Positions 11,050-19,432 of a stretch of 64,000 bases of DNA are shown here, piece by piece. A model generated the notes under the pieces. That model was not told where the DNA came from. It saw only the letters and a list, made by a program, of their open reading frames with translations, and ran no database searches. Source of the stretch: Epichloe hybrida (Eukaryota; Ascomycota; Sordariomycetes; Hypocreales; Clavicipitaceae); contig JAFEKR010000033.1 of assembly GCA_019022495.1 (NCBI GenBank), positions 124,001 to 188,000 on the forward strand, given 5' to 3'. Position 1 is the first letter of the stretch. Every line of letters begins with the position of its first letter. A program made the position numbers and the translations under genes.

Positions 11050-11080
11050 AACTCAAAGCCGCCCGGCATGAGCAGCTAAA

Positions 11081-11788
11081 TCACGGACATCTTGTACTTC
11101 CGGTGCTGTGTGCCGGGCGGCCTTGACCACCGCCTTGTCCGCCGCTTTCTTCCCCTATTAAGTGTTAATCAATGTGGTTGTCGCGAAGGGAGGAGCTGCA
11201 CACACACACTAGTGGAACATATGAGGAAAAAAAAAGAGAAATCAAACATACCACGCTTCTCAAACTCTTCGACTGTCAAGTTGACACACCTCGCTTCTCC
11301 CGTTCCTCATCTATTGAAAGAATGTTACCAAGGTAAGTCATGGTAGGGGGGTGCTGTACATACCCCGCTTCGCCCGTTCCTCCTCTATTGAAAGAATGTT
11401 ACCAACGTAAGTCATGGTAAGGGTGGGCTGTACATAGGAAACAGGGGCTTGACATACCACGTTTTTCTAGGGCCATCTGGTGGGCTTTCTAATCCCACCA
11501 GAGTTTGAACCCGCCAAAAACAACCGCGACAACCGCGGTGATAACGGCCGATACGGCCCTCATGATATTGCAGGTCTCGTCCCACGAGCCTGCCTTTGCT
11601 GCTGCAACTGCTCCTGCTGGTGCTGCTGCTGGTGCTGTTTTTTGGTCACCAGCAGGAGCTAGTGGTGCCGGGCACGTTAGTGCCATTGTTGTTGTTGTTA
11701 CTTCTGCTGCTGTTGCTGTTGCTGATGGCGGTGGTAGCGGCGGCGGTGGTGATGATGGTGCGGTTCTGTTGTTGTAGTTGTTGCGTTT
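11081..11788 (-). CDS. Micro-exon family copy A1: membrane-helix protein with in-frame UAG and heptad micro-exons
   Basis: Unrecognised protein. Proposed minus-strand exons: 11788-11458 (acceptor TTTAG; its own 5' exons not identified), 11384-11364, 11310-11290, 11272-11252, 11154-11081. The first exon encodes Thr/Ala/Pro-rich sequence, then a probable membrane helix (AVSAVITAVVAVVFGG) and FKLWWD, then UAG at 11489-11491. The same frame stays open beyond it (KAHQMALEKR) to a GTATGT donor. Three 21-nt exons each give one heptad-like unit (EERAKR, EEREKR, EEFEKR), all in phase 1, and the last exon ends in a Gly-rich tail with TGA at 11081. The interval 11289-11273 between two micro-exons is only 17 nt, too short to splice, so the third micro-exon is probably skipped. 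Downstream of the UAG the coding status depends on recoding. Confidence 0.5.
11477..11501 (-). promoter_or_regulatory. Perfect 8-bp hairpin with in-frame UAG in its 9-nt loop (copy A1)
   Basis: Minus strand reads CTGGTGGG, loop ATTAGAAAG, CCCACCAG. All eight pairs are Watson-Crick. The UAG occupies loop positions 3-5 and is in frame with the open sequence on both sides (LWWD, stop, KAHQ). The same arrangement occurs in copy B at 14948-14972. UAG in a hairpin loop is the favoured context for the A-to-I mRNA editing of Fusarium and Neurospora sexual tissue, which would give UGG (Trp). Whether editing happens here is inference. Confidence 0.6.
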
Positions 11789-11885
11789 CTAAAGTGGAAG
11801 AAATTTATGGGCAAATGTTTTTCACCTCTTTCCAAGAATTAGAAAGTGTGGGGCAAGAAATGAGGAAGGACAGGAGGGAGAGAGG

Positions 11886-12024
11886 CGAGGCGAGGTGGGG
11901 CATCACTACACCAATCGAAATTCAAGAGAGGCGAGGCGGGTGGGGCATTACTACACCAACCGAAATTCAAGAGAGGCGAGGCGGGGTGGGGCATCACTAC
12001 ACCAATCGAAATTCAAGAGAGGCG
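11886..12024. repeat. 45-bp tandem repeat, three copies
   Basis: Three near-identical units containing CACCAATCGAAATTCAAGAG, with copies starting near 11911, 11956 and 12002 (period 45-46 bp). It lies upstream of the 5' end of micro-exon copy A1. No gene is visible in 12025-12817. Confidence 0.85.
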
Positions 12025-12817
12025 AAAAGTTCCATCAGTGTCTACGTCCGTCTTGTCAGCAGTTCGATCAAAGAGCTGAGTTCATTCAGTGGCATAATCC
12101 GCATGATCTATCCATTGAAGCACTCTTTAGTATTTGCGCATTATAACTGTGATTCATGTTGGAATGCATAATAACTTGTTACTTGCGTTCGCGTTCTAGC
12201 CTAATCGAACTGCTTCCTCCCACATCCGCTCCCTCCCGTATCTGCCTCTTTCCATAGCTACTTCCTCCTATATTACCTTCGTTTATCACGTCGCCAAGCC
12301 AGAGGTGCATCCTTCCACGAAGACTTCCCAATGAAATGTCCTATTATGTACTCATGGGACCTGTTATGCTCTTTCTTGCCATGCTCGTCCAGCGCAGCCA
12401 CCTGCCGGGCGCCTGAATCGGTATCGAATTGCACCGAGGAAGTGTACGGCTTTGATTTGCAGCGTTAGCGACAGAACTAGCTGTAAGATATTGGATAGTT
12501 CTCACCATTATAGAAGAAAGCAGGAGTTTTTGAGTTTGAAATACACAAGAACAGAGTGTGACTGAGCTCCGCTGCAGGGGTGACCTTGGGCGAACCAAAG
12601 TGTACGTGGGTGCCTGAATGAAGAAGGATGAATGCATTAGTACAAAGAGTTCAATTACCTGATTATAAGACATCCCAATTGATTTTTGTCAAGTCTTATC
12701 AACTCACAATGAACAGTGCCTATCTCTTGCTAGGAAGGTGGGAAATCTTTTGAACGCAATGAGGGCTGCCGGAACCTCGTTTCGGATGATGTGTGCTACC
12801 TCTGGAGAAAGAGGAGA

Positions 12818-13008
12818 GACAAGCTAGAGTGATAATGCGTCAGACTTCTCGCAGAGGCGATGAAGATGTTCAATGTTTGAAACTTGTTAAGACGAGCTAG
12901 AGTCCTGATGCGTTGGACTTCTAATAGAGGCGATGGAGATTTTCAATGGTCTGAAACTTGTCAAGACGAGCTAGAGTCCTGATGCGTCGGACTGCTAGCA
13001 GAGACAAT
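12818..13008. repeat. 73-74-bp tandem repeat, about 2.6 copies
   Basis: Units start at 12818, 12891 and 12965 and share GAGCTAGAGTCCTGATGCGT and AGAGGCGATG. No supported gene overlaps it. 13009-13330 also holds no gene that I can support; short ORFs are open on both strands without recognisable features. Confidence 0.8.
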
Positions 13009-13329
13009 TGAGTTATGGATGGAAAAGGTTGCCAAGATGAGAGATAGCTACGATGAAGAATGTGGCTATTCAAGACAGAGTGTGAAATCAAAAACTTTCG
13101 AGAAGTCGTATGCATGGAGCGAGATGACTGATTGTTCGAATGAACGTCGATGGTTTCAGTATCGAGGACTGGATCTTTCGAGGCGGAAGAGGAGAGGGAC
13201 GCTCGAACATTCTGCTGCTGCGATTTTGGCGATGAAATGGCCGAGCATGATGTATGTCGAAACTGTTCGTTCGAGTCTTGGGTGTTCTCTGGTCCCCGTC
13301 GAGACTTGCTGCTGTGTGGAGAAAAGGAG

Positions 13330-13610
13330 GAGCATGTTTGAGGTGACATCTTTTTATACCAGCTGCTGGCAAGGCAAGCATGGTAAAGGGGCTGCTTTTG
13401 CTTCACCAAATGATGTGGCTACTAGACCCGGACAAGGTGCGTGTTTACAATGATGAGACGCCTGACCTACAGACCCGTGGTACCGGGCCAGCCTGGGACT
13501 GTGACCTGTCCCCGGGCTGAGCGATGTCGCAACCTCCCCCAGCGGCAAGATCATCTTCGATCTCGGCTGCGGCGTTTTTTTCGTGGTTGTACATCCACGG
13601 GTGTTATTTT
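13330..13610. other. Second copy of the duplicated 3'-flank block
   Basis: Matches about 10130-10300 in order and orientation (CATCTTTTTATAC, GCAAGGCAAGC, GTACCGGG, GACTGTGACCTGTCCCC, then the TACATCCACGGG motif). It lies 3' of micro-exon gene B just as the other copy lies 3' of copy A2. Confidence 0.65.
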
Positions 13611-13948
13611 TATCGTGGATTGGCCTGCCTTCTCTCCCCGGGTGTTCTTTTTTTGCGTGATTTGTCTCCCTACTCAACACGTCAATGGCGTTATTTTTAT
13701 CGTGGATTGGCCTGCCTCTTCTCCCCGGGTGTTTTTTTTTTGCGTGATTTGTCTCCCTATTCAACACGTCAATGGCGTTCTTTTTATCGTGGATTGGCCT
13801 GCCTCTTCTCCCCGGGTGTTTTTTTTTTTTGCGTGATTTGTCTCCCTATTCAACACGTCAATGGCGTTATTTTTATCGTGGATTGGCCTGCCTCTTCTCC
13901 CCGGGTATTTTTTTAGCGTGATTTGTCTCCCTATTCAACACGTCAATC
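13611..13948. repeat. 88-bp tandem repeat, four copies
   Basis: Units beginning TATCGTGGATTGGCCTGCCT at 13611, 13698, 13786 and 13874, each with a T-homopolymer of varying length and ending in TCAACACGTCAATGGCG; the last is shortened. It sits immediately downstream of the stop codon of gene B (minus strand). A single related unit occurs at 10290-10320 beside copy A2, so the array was amplified at one locus only. Confidence 0.9.
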
Positions 13949-13950
13949 GT

Positions 13951-15075
13951 CTAAGGGCGCCAGGCTGGTTTCGGTATCGCAGACACCGAACCCCCCCGGC
14001 CGCGGCCAGTTGACGGTGGTGGCGGCGGTGGCGGCGGTGGCGACGGAGGCAACGGCGCTGCTGCTGCCTCGGCCGTAAGTAATGCGGCGCTAGCTGCTGC
14101 CGCCTCCGCTGCCGCCTTCCTCTGCCGGAAATCCCAGCGCTCCTCCTCTAATATTCAATAAGCAACACGCTCATCGGAGAGGAGTAGAAGTATATACATA
14201 CCGCGCTTCTCCTGCGCCCACACCGCCGCTTGTTGCCTCTGCTGGAAGTCCCAGCGCTCCTCGTCTAATATTCAATAAGCAACACGCTCATCGGAGAGGA
14301 GTAGAAATATATACATACCGCGCTTCTCCTGCGCCCACCCCGCCGCGTTTTGCCTCTGCTGGAAATCCCAGCTCTCCTCGGCTATTCAATAAGCAACACA
14401 CTCATCTGAGAGGAGTAGAAATATATACATACCTCGCTTCTGCACCTCCTCCCCTGGGCGATGTCAATACTGTGACATAAAGGAATTGGAACGTACACAT
14501 ACCGCGCTGGATGACCTCCTCGGCTACCTTATATTAGTAGTTGTAAAATACTAGAGAGACGTGGTTTTTCCATACCGCGCTTCGCCTTCTCCTCCTCTGT
14601 CTAATATTAGTAGTGTTATAGAGAGCAATAGCAATTCACACGTACCACGCTTCTCCTCTTCCTCCCCTGTCCAATATTAGTAGTGTCATAGAGAGCAAGA
14701 GCAATTTACACGTACTGCGCTTCTTCCTCTCCTCCCCTATCTAATATTAGTAGTGTCGTAGAGAGCAAGGGCAATTCACACGTACCACGCTTCAGCATGT
14801 TCTCATCTATTTGAGTTTAGTAATTATAAAATATTCAGGACACATGGACTATAAATACCATGCTGCGCCCTTTCCTCCTCTGTCTAATATTAGTAGTGTT
14901 ATAGAGAGCAGTAGCAATTCACACGTACCCCGTTTTTCTCTGTTGCGCTGGTGAGTCTTCTAGGCTAACCAGGCCGCAAAAGCAGCAAAAGCAGCAGTCA
15001 GGGGGGGCCAAAAAAATTGAAAAATTTCCCCGGCCGTTGGCAGACTTTCCCACATTGTCGTCGTCGTCGTTGTCG

Positions 15076-15110
<35 letters not shown>

Positions 15111-15301
15111 GCCGCTGCTGCTGTCGCTGTTACTCGTTGGTGTAAAAATTTGTGCAGGAAGAATATGTGCTTCGTATTTGACAGTGCGGAGGGCTTGTCT
15201 GGTTTCGCCAAGGTTTGTGTGCCAGCTGTAAAGCAGGACGCGAGTGCCAGGACAGTTGTCAAAGTAAAGGACGGCTTTGCAGGACCTGATTTTACTCCCA
15301 A
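13951..15301 (-). CDS. Micro-exon family gene B: UAG-interrupted ORF followed by ten exons, seven of exactly 21 nt
   Basis: Unrecognised protein; the 5' end is uncertain because no ATG is visible in the open frame to 15301. The first segment (Thr-rich from an (AAC)n tract) ends AAFAAFAAWLA, then UAG at 14960-14962; the frame continues KTHQRNREKR to a GTACGT donor at 14928. Exons follow at 14879-14859, 14806-14786, 14736-14716, 14666-14646, 14596-14576, 14523-14503 and 14453-14433 (each 21 nt), then 14381-14319 and 14264-14202 (each 63 nt), then 14147-13951. Every intron is phase 1 and every joined codon is sense. Each 21-nt exon adds one heptad (EERAQH, ENMLKR, EERKKR, EEEEKR, EEKAKR, EEVIQR, EEVQKR). 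The 63-nt exons carry W-DFQQRQ, and the tail is Ala then Pro-rich, stop at 13951. Confidence 0.6.
14148..14432 (-). repeat. Second repeated intron family (51-54 nt) with 63-nt exons
   Basis: Introns 14432-14382, 14318-14265 and 14201-14148 share GTATGTATATA at the donor, a common middle (TTCTACTCCTCTC) and a TGCTTATTGAATA branch region before the acceptor. Together with the 63-nt exons they form 117-bp exon-plus-intron units duplicated in tandem. Confidence 0.85.
14597..14928 (-). repeat. Tandem 70-bp exon-plus-intron units with near-identical 49-nt introns
   Basis: Introns 14928-14880, 14785-14737, 14715-14667 and 14645-14597 are each 49 nt. They share GTACGTGT at the donor, TTGCTCTCTA in the middle, CACTACTAATATT as branch region and an A(C/T)AG acceptor. 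The 52-nt intron 14858-14807 is a diverged member. The repeating unit (21-nt exon plus 49-nt intron) is 70 bp, so exons and introns multiplied together. Confidence 0.9.
14948..14972 (-). promoter_or_regulatory. Hairpin with in-frame UAG in its loop (gene B)
   Basis: Minus strand reads CTGGTTAG, loop CCTAGAAGA, CTCACCAG: seven of eight positions pair. The UAG again occupies loop positions 3-5, at the codon equivalent to that of copy A1 (AWLA, stop, KTHQ). The flanking sequences have diverged strongly, so the shared geometry is not simply recent identity. Confidence 0.55.
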
Positions 15302-15621
15302 ACGCCTTTTCGCTCAATCTTGACGGCTTTTAAATTCTAGAGCATGAGTACCATTCATAAAATTGCTATTGCTAGAGTATATTTCAGCACAGCATCTTTT
15401 CACGATTCCACGACTTCCCATATGCTAAGTCGTGACATGATCCTGATGTAACCCATCTTGTTCTTTTCTGCTTTAAGAAACGGTTCATTGCGGTGAGTCG
15501 AACGTGGTGATTGTTGTGATCTTGATAGTATCGCAATTTGCAATCTTGCCGGCTGACAGCCTCTCAGGTTTCATGAAAACATTCCATCCACCAGCCGACA
15601 TCTTGGTGTCCTTCGATTCCT
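15302..15621. other. Intergenic / unresolved 5' region of gene B
   Basis: Upstream exons of gene B may lie here, but I could not place a start codon or splice sites. A second frame is open from about 15317 down to 14919 and reads protein-like (YFDNCPGTRVLLYSWHTN) before the Asn tract. Which frame is used 5' of the tract is undecided. Confidence 0.4.
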
Positions 15622-17298
15622 TCACCAGCTACGGAGAGACCCTAGCTGGGATGCCTTCCACACCTCTCGACAATCCCATTCGTCGGTGTAATCCTCATTT
15701 GAAACGTCAAACCAGACACTCTCGGGGTCGCCCTGGGACACAGTCCATGCCTCTTCAACGTCGGGGCCTTCCCTACGACTCCCACCTAGAACTTGGTACG
15801 CCTCCCTCTTGGCATTCTCTTTCACTAGTGTTTCCCAGAGTGCCTTTCTGTTAGTACGGCAATCCCCTTTATCACACCAAAGAACATGCTTGTTATATTC
15901 AGTAAAGAGCTTTTCTTTGTTGATCAAGCCCAGCCATCCAAGACTAGTCGGCCTCTGAATGGTCCAAATATACCGCATCGATATAATCACCCGATCGAAG
16001 AAGTAGAGCCACATGTATACAGCACCACAAACACGACACTGTAGAGTCGTTTGCCTTCCACATTGACAGCCTTTGAGAAAATTAGATTCAGTGATATCCC
16101 TATATTTCCTGAAGCAACTGCAGATGCCAGACTCAACAAAATTCTGGATCTCTTTTTGGATGGAGATGTGCCGGCATAGCCTATGGTTTCGAAAGGCATT
16201 CTCAAGCAACTTGGAAATTGTTTTCTTCATGACGGCTAGAGGGGGGGCAGTCCTATAGTTGACTGTAAGGAGAGGTATATCCCACCCATATCCAAGGTCG
16301 AATATCGAGGGAAGCTGCCATCTACGGGATGCCACGAGCCTAGGAAAGGCACTTCCACCCAGGTAGAGATTTTGTATGTCTTTAGCCTCGGGTTCATGTG
16401 ACCGGTCTGTGCATGCAGATATGAAATATCCTAATGACTGGGCGTGCCATTCGATATCCCGCCATGTGACGGACTTGCATGAATGATGATCGCACAGGGT
16501 AATATGTCCGAGTCGTCCCATGCATGTTCCGCTATCAGATGCGGCACCATGTTCTTCCCCATCCTCGGGGAAGAAAAGGGCGTTTGAGTGTTCTCGTTTG
16601 CATCCGCCACAGTATCGCAACCGGCGCAGCGCCTTTAATCTCTCTTCAACATTCCCGGTCTCTCCAGCCGCGAGACACGATTCGCAGTACATATTGCGGT
16701 GTAAGTAGTCGGCAATGACGTTCTTTTCCGCGTCGCATAACATCTGTAGGTCAAAGCTCATGTGGTTGCGGAGTGATGTAGATTGTTGATGGTACGCTTT
16801 GAACAATTTCAAATCAAAAAACGCCATAAATTCGGACGAAGTGTGACGGAGGCTGTATAAAGAACTTGGATGCAAACAACACATAACTTGTAGTATCATC
16901 TCATTGGGCAAAGACATGAGAGGAAATGCGCACTGTGAAGTCTCATGGCTCCTGATTCTTCGCCTCGCAGGTGTGCCAGACATCGTAGCAGATGGCTCTG
17001 GAACATCACTACCAGGTGCGTTTCGCCGCGATAACATGGATCCTGCGCTGAGAAACTTGCCCCTGATTTTGCTGAAAATCGGTCGCGTTCGTTCACATAG
17101 GTGCTTGGTATGGACGGATGTTGCTGATGTCAGAACACTAGCTGAGTGCTCTAAAACGTTAGATGGTGTTGCTTTCAGAACTGGCACCGCTGGTGAGTTA
17201 GTTCCGTGACGCGGGTAGCGCGAAGGAACACCTTGAACGGAGCTGGACCATGATTCAAAGGAGTCCCTCCTCCTGAGCAAGTATGGTACTTCCGCCAT
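15622..17298 (-). CDS. F-box domain protein
   Basis: Intronless ORF of 558 residues with ATG at 17296-17298. An F-box lies near residues 126-162 (PLMSLPNEMILQVMCCL then SLYSLRHTSSEF), after a basic, Ser-rich N-terminus. The remainder is a Cys-rich region with pairs at CESC, YCGGC, CQCG and CRVCG, probably a structural zinc-binding fold, as in many fungal F-box proteins of unknown target. F-box proteins recruit substrates to SCF (Skp1-cullin-F-box) ubiquitin ligases. There is no leucine-rich or WD40 repeat to suggest the substrate class. The gene is transcribed away from a gene-free stretch of about 2.1 kb. Confidence 0.82.
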   Translation of the reverse strand: MAEVPYLLRRRDSFESWSSSVQGVPSRYPRHGTNSPAVPVLKATPSNVLEHSASVLTSATSVHTKHLCERTRPIFSKIRGKFLSAGSMLSRRNAPGSDVPEPSATMSGTPARRRIRSHETSQCAFPLMSLPNEMILQVMCCLHPSSLYSLRHTSSEFMAFFDLKLFKAYHQQSTSLRNHMSFDLQMLCDAEKNVIADYLHRNMYCESCLAAGETGNVEERLKALRRLRYCGGCKREHSNALFFPEDGEEHGAASDSGTCMGRLGHITLCDHHSCKSVTWRDIEWHAQSLGYFISACTDRSHEPEAKDIQNLYLGGSAFPRLVASRRWQLPSIFDLGYGWDIPLLTVNYRTAPPLAVMKKTISKLLENAFRNHRLCRHISIQKEIQNFVESGICSCFRKYRDITESNFLKGCQCGRQTTLQCRVCGAVYMWLYFFDRVIISMRYIWTIQRPTSLGWLGLINKEKLFTEYNKHVLWCDKGDCRTNRKALWETLVKENAKREAYQVLGGSRREGPDVEEAWTVSQGDPESVWFDVSNEDYTDEWDCREVWKASQLGSLRSW

Positions 17299-19432
17299 AT
17301 CTGATGAGCCGCTTGATACAAGAGGCGACTGGCTACTTGTCGATGTAAGTGGTGCGCCAGAAAGCCGAATTCGTAGTCTTGGCAGTGTCTGCCTCTTCTC
17401 TGGTACCTAGGATGTTTGTGCGACTTTCCGAAAAGCGACTTTTAGAAATATAAAAAAGAAAGCACTGATGTCTTAGAATAGAATCAAAATTACTCTCCAA
17501 GGATTCATGTAGATGGAATGGGACCTGATCCTTGGCGACTGGAGCTTTATATAGCCACGGGAAGAACTCACTTTTAAGTTTAAACTAAGTAATAGGTTTG
17601 TCTCTTTTACGCGGGCGCAAACCTACCTAAATTAGCTCAAAGGCTGTATCACCTTAATCTTCACCTACTAACACCTTCGCTCTCAGTATCATATTGCAAC
17701 AAAACAACCGCGGCCATGAGCTTTCCTTGCGCGGTAAATACCAAGACTGGCTAAGGCGACATGATGCCGGGTTGAACAACTGATGAATGAAGGGGAAACA
17801 AACGGCCGTTGGTCTGTCAGTTCCCACTCACTGATTTGTTTTTAAAAAGGTTGGTGTTCGTTGGCGTGGCCAATTCATCTGATTTAAGAGAGACACAAGG
17901 ATTACTAGCGATACCTAGCCAGTGTAATAATTAACATACAAACCATAGGGACCGCAGGAATAGATAGAACCTAATATGGGAATAAGCTTTAAGGTTATAT
18001 ACACAGAGGGCTGCGAGGTAAGAGCAAGGTTAGTGATTAACTTTGTGGCTGCGTTAGCGCAAGAGTCATAGTTCGTGACCGCAGTCAAACTCAAATCCGT
18101 TCGAGTTTTACTCACAGCATGAATTGACGTTACTCACAGCATGAATTGATGTTACTCACAGCATGGATTGACGTGATTCCCCCTTCCTCTGCGACCGTGT
18201 TTGTTCCCCCTCTCCATCTCTTCCATCTTCCCGCACCTTCTCACTTGTGCTTCAAAGCTCCGAGGCGATTAGTTCCCACTCATCATGACGAGACAGTGAC
18301 GCGAGCCTGTACGGGCCTGTACGGGGCCTACCGTGCCCAAGACGGCAAAATCGACGTATCTCTTCTCCGTATGTTGTCGCATCTTGGCCATATTTCCGAA
18401 TGTGGGATGTTGTCAGGAGTACAGAGGCACAGAGGCAAAGCTACCAGCTAGTCACGTGTGCGCTAGGCGGATCACCATATCGAAATCGGAAAACCCGGTG
18501 GCCCTCGCGAAAAGGCACTTGGCTTCGCGCACAAATACCTTACTGCCTACCTACACAGGGATATTGCACGTGATTCACAGACATGTCAAAACAAACAAAT
18601 GGCATCAACTCGGCTGGTGGGGCAATAGGAGCACAGGTGACAGGAGCCTTCGTCTCTTGCCTGGCGAACCATTGGTCACAGCTTCCCTCCTTCCTCGTTA
18701 CAAGCAACAGCAACTTCTCCCGTAACTCTAGGTACGAGCGACGCTCCAAGTCCTTGCTCTTCAGTCTTCACCAGCAAGTCCCGACTCCCCCGATACCTCT
18801 TCTCGCCATGGCTCACCGCTAGGCTCAGGCAAACATCCCTCCCAGCCAAATCGGTGCAACCGTCATCCAGAATCGGGTTCAAAACCCGTCTGGTCCTGCT
18901 GGGTGCCATTGCGGATGGTATCTTTTCTACAGCAGCATTTGTGGCCATCTCTCCAACAATACCCTGACCACTGTGGCAAGAGGCGCACTAAACTGGGAAA
19001 GAGTGCCTTTTGCACAACTCCCGCGCTACAGAACAACATGGCTCTTCGCGTGGGCGAGGCTTGCCGCCAATGCCGCCAAACCACGGAGGACGTCGCAATT
19101 GTCGGATAAGGCGTCGCAGGGTGGAAACGCACTTTTTCTTTGGCGTGATTTTGGCCATGGGTTAATGGAAGTCACGACTCCAACCATCAAGCTCTGTTTT
19201 ACCCAACCGTGGCGTGCCTGACCTTTGGCACGAAAATATTCGTGTCTGTGTTGTTTGAGTTGCGACGACCGCGATACATAAGAGAGACGTTGACAAGGCA
19301 CCTCATTTGGGACAGTGCGATGATGATGTGCGCGACGCGAAATGCAGAGCTGACTTCACAGCCGTGGGGCTTATGCATGAGCTGCTTCGTACGCCAATCA
19401 ATATTACTCACAGTGCTAGAAAGTCACATCCG
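17299..19432. other. Gene-free 2.1-kb stretch
   Basis: Lies between the F-box start codon (its promoter side) and the 3' end of the kinase gene. No conserved ORF, tRNA or transposon feature was recognised. It contains a 22-bp tandem repeat at 18109-18172. The plus-strand frame 18641-18967 is open for 108 codons and ends in a hydrophobic stretch, but has no ATG. Confidence 0.5.
18109..18172. repeat. 22-bp tandem repeat, three copies
   Basis: TACTCACAGCATGAATTGA repeated at 18109, 18131 and 18153 with one or two differences. Confidence 0.9.

Larger units (their letters stand above)
10327..11056 (-). pseudogene. Micro-exon family copy A2: 5'-truncated paralogue with Pro-rich and 45-residue-repeat tail
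   Basis: Read on the minus strand from about 11056. It shows a degenerate copy of the family hairpin (11025-11049), a donor GTATGT at 11010, a 21-nt exon 10931-10951 (EERQKR), and a last exon 10871-10327. That exon opens with EERFDWQEKW, matching the EERWDFQQRQ exons of the paralogue at 13951-15301. A poly-Pro segment and then about 2.6 copies of a 45-residue Ala-rich repeat (units begin GPATAPARAFAV) run to the stop at 10327. The two introns are 59 nt each and keep phase 1. Upstream the frame meets TAG codons and no membrane-helix exon is visible, so this copy looks 5'-truncated. The function of the family is unknown. The 3' exon is open for 181 codons and may still be expressed. Confidence 0.5.

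Noticed and set aside
11273..11289. A functional 17-nt intron
   Set aside because: It is far below any known spliceosomal limit; exon skipping or decay is more likely.
11477..11501. HAC1/XBP1-type Ire1 splice hairpin
   Set aside because: Ire1 sites have 7-nt loops with a CNG-CNG consensus. Here the loop is 9 nt and lacks it.
12921..13453. Overlapping ORFs of 144-162 codons on both strands
   Set aside because: They partly overlap the 73-bp repeat, lack any domain, and neither strand is favoured.
14960..15130. Poly-Asn / poly-Thr tract as a prion-like domain
   Set aside because: The (AAC)n tract gives Asn or Thr depending on frame. The frame leading into the micro-exons reads Thr, so a poly-Asn prion domain is not supported.
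18868..18905. tRNA-like T-arm (CGGGTTCAAAACCCG)
   Set aside because: No matching acceptor, D or anticodon arms; loop position 60 is a purine.
18641..18967. Open plus-strand frame ending in a hydrophobic helix
   Set aside because: 108 codons with no ATG and no plausible upstream exon; probably chance.
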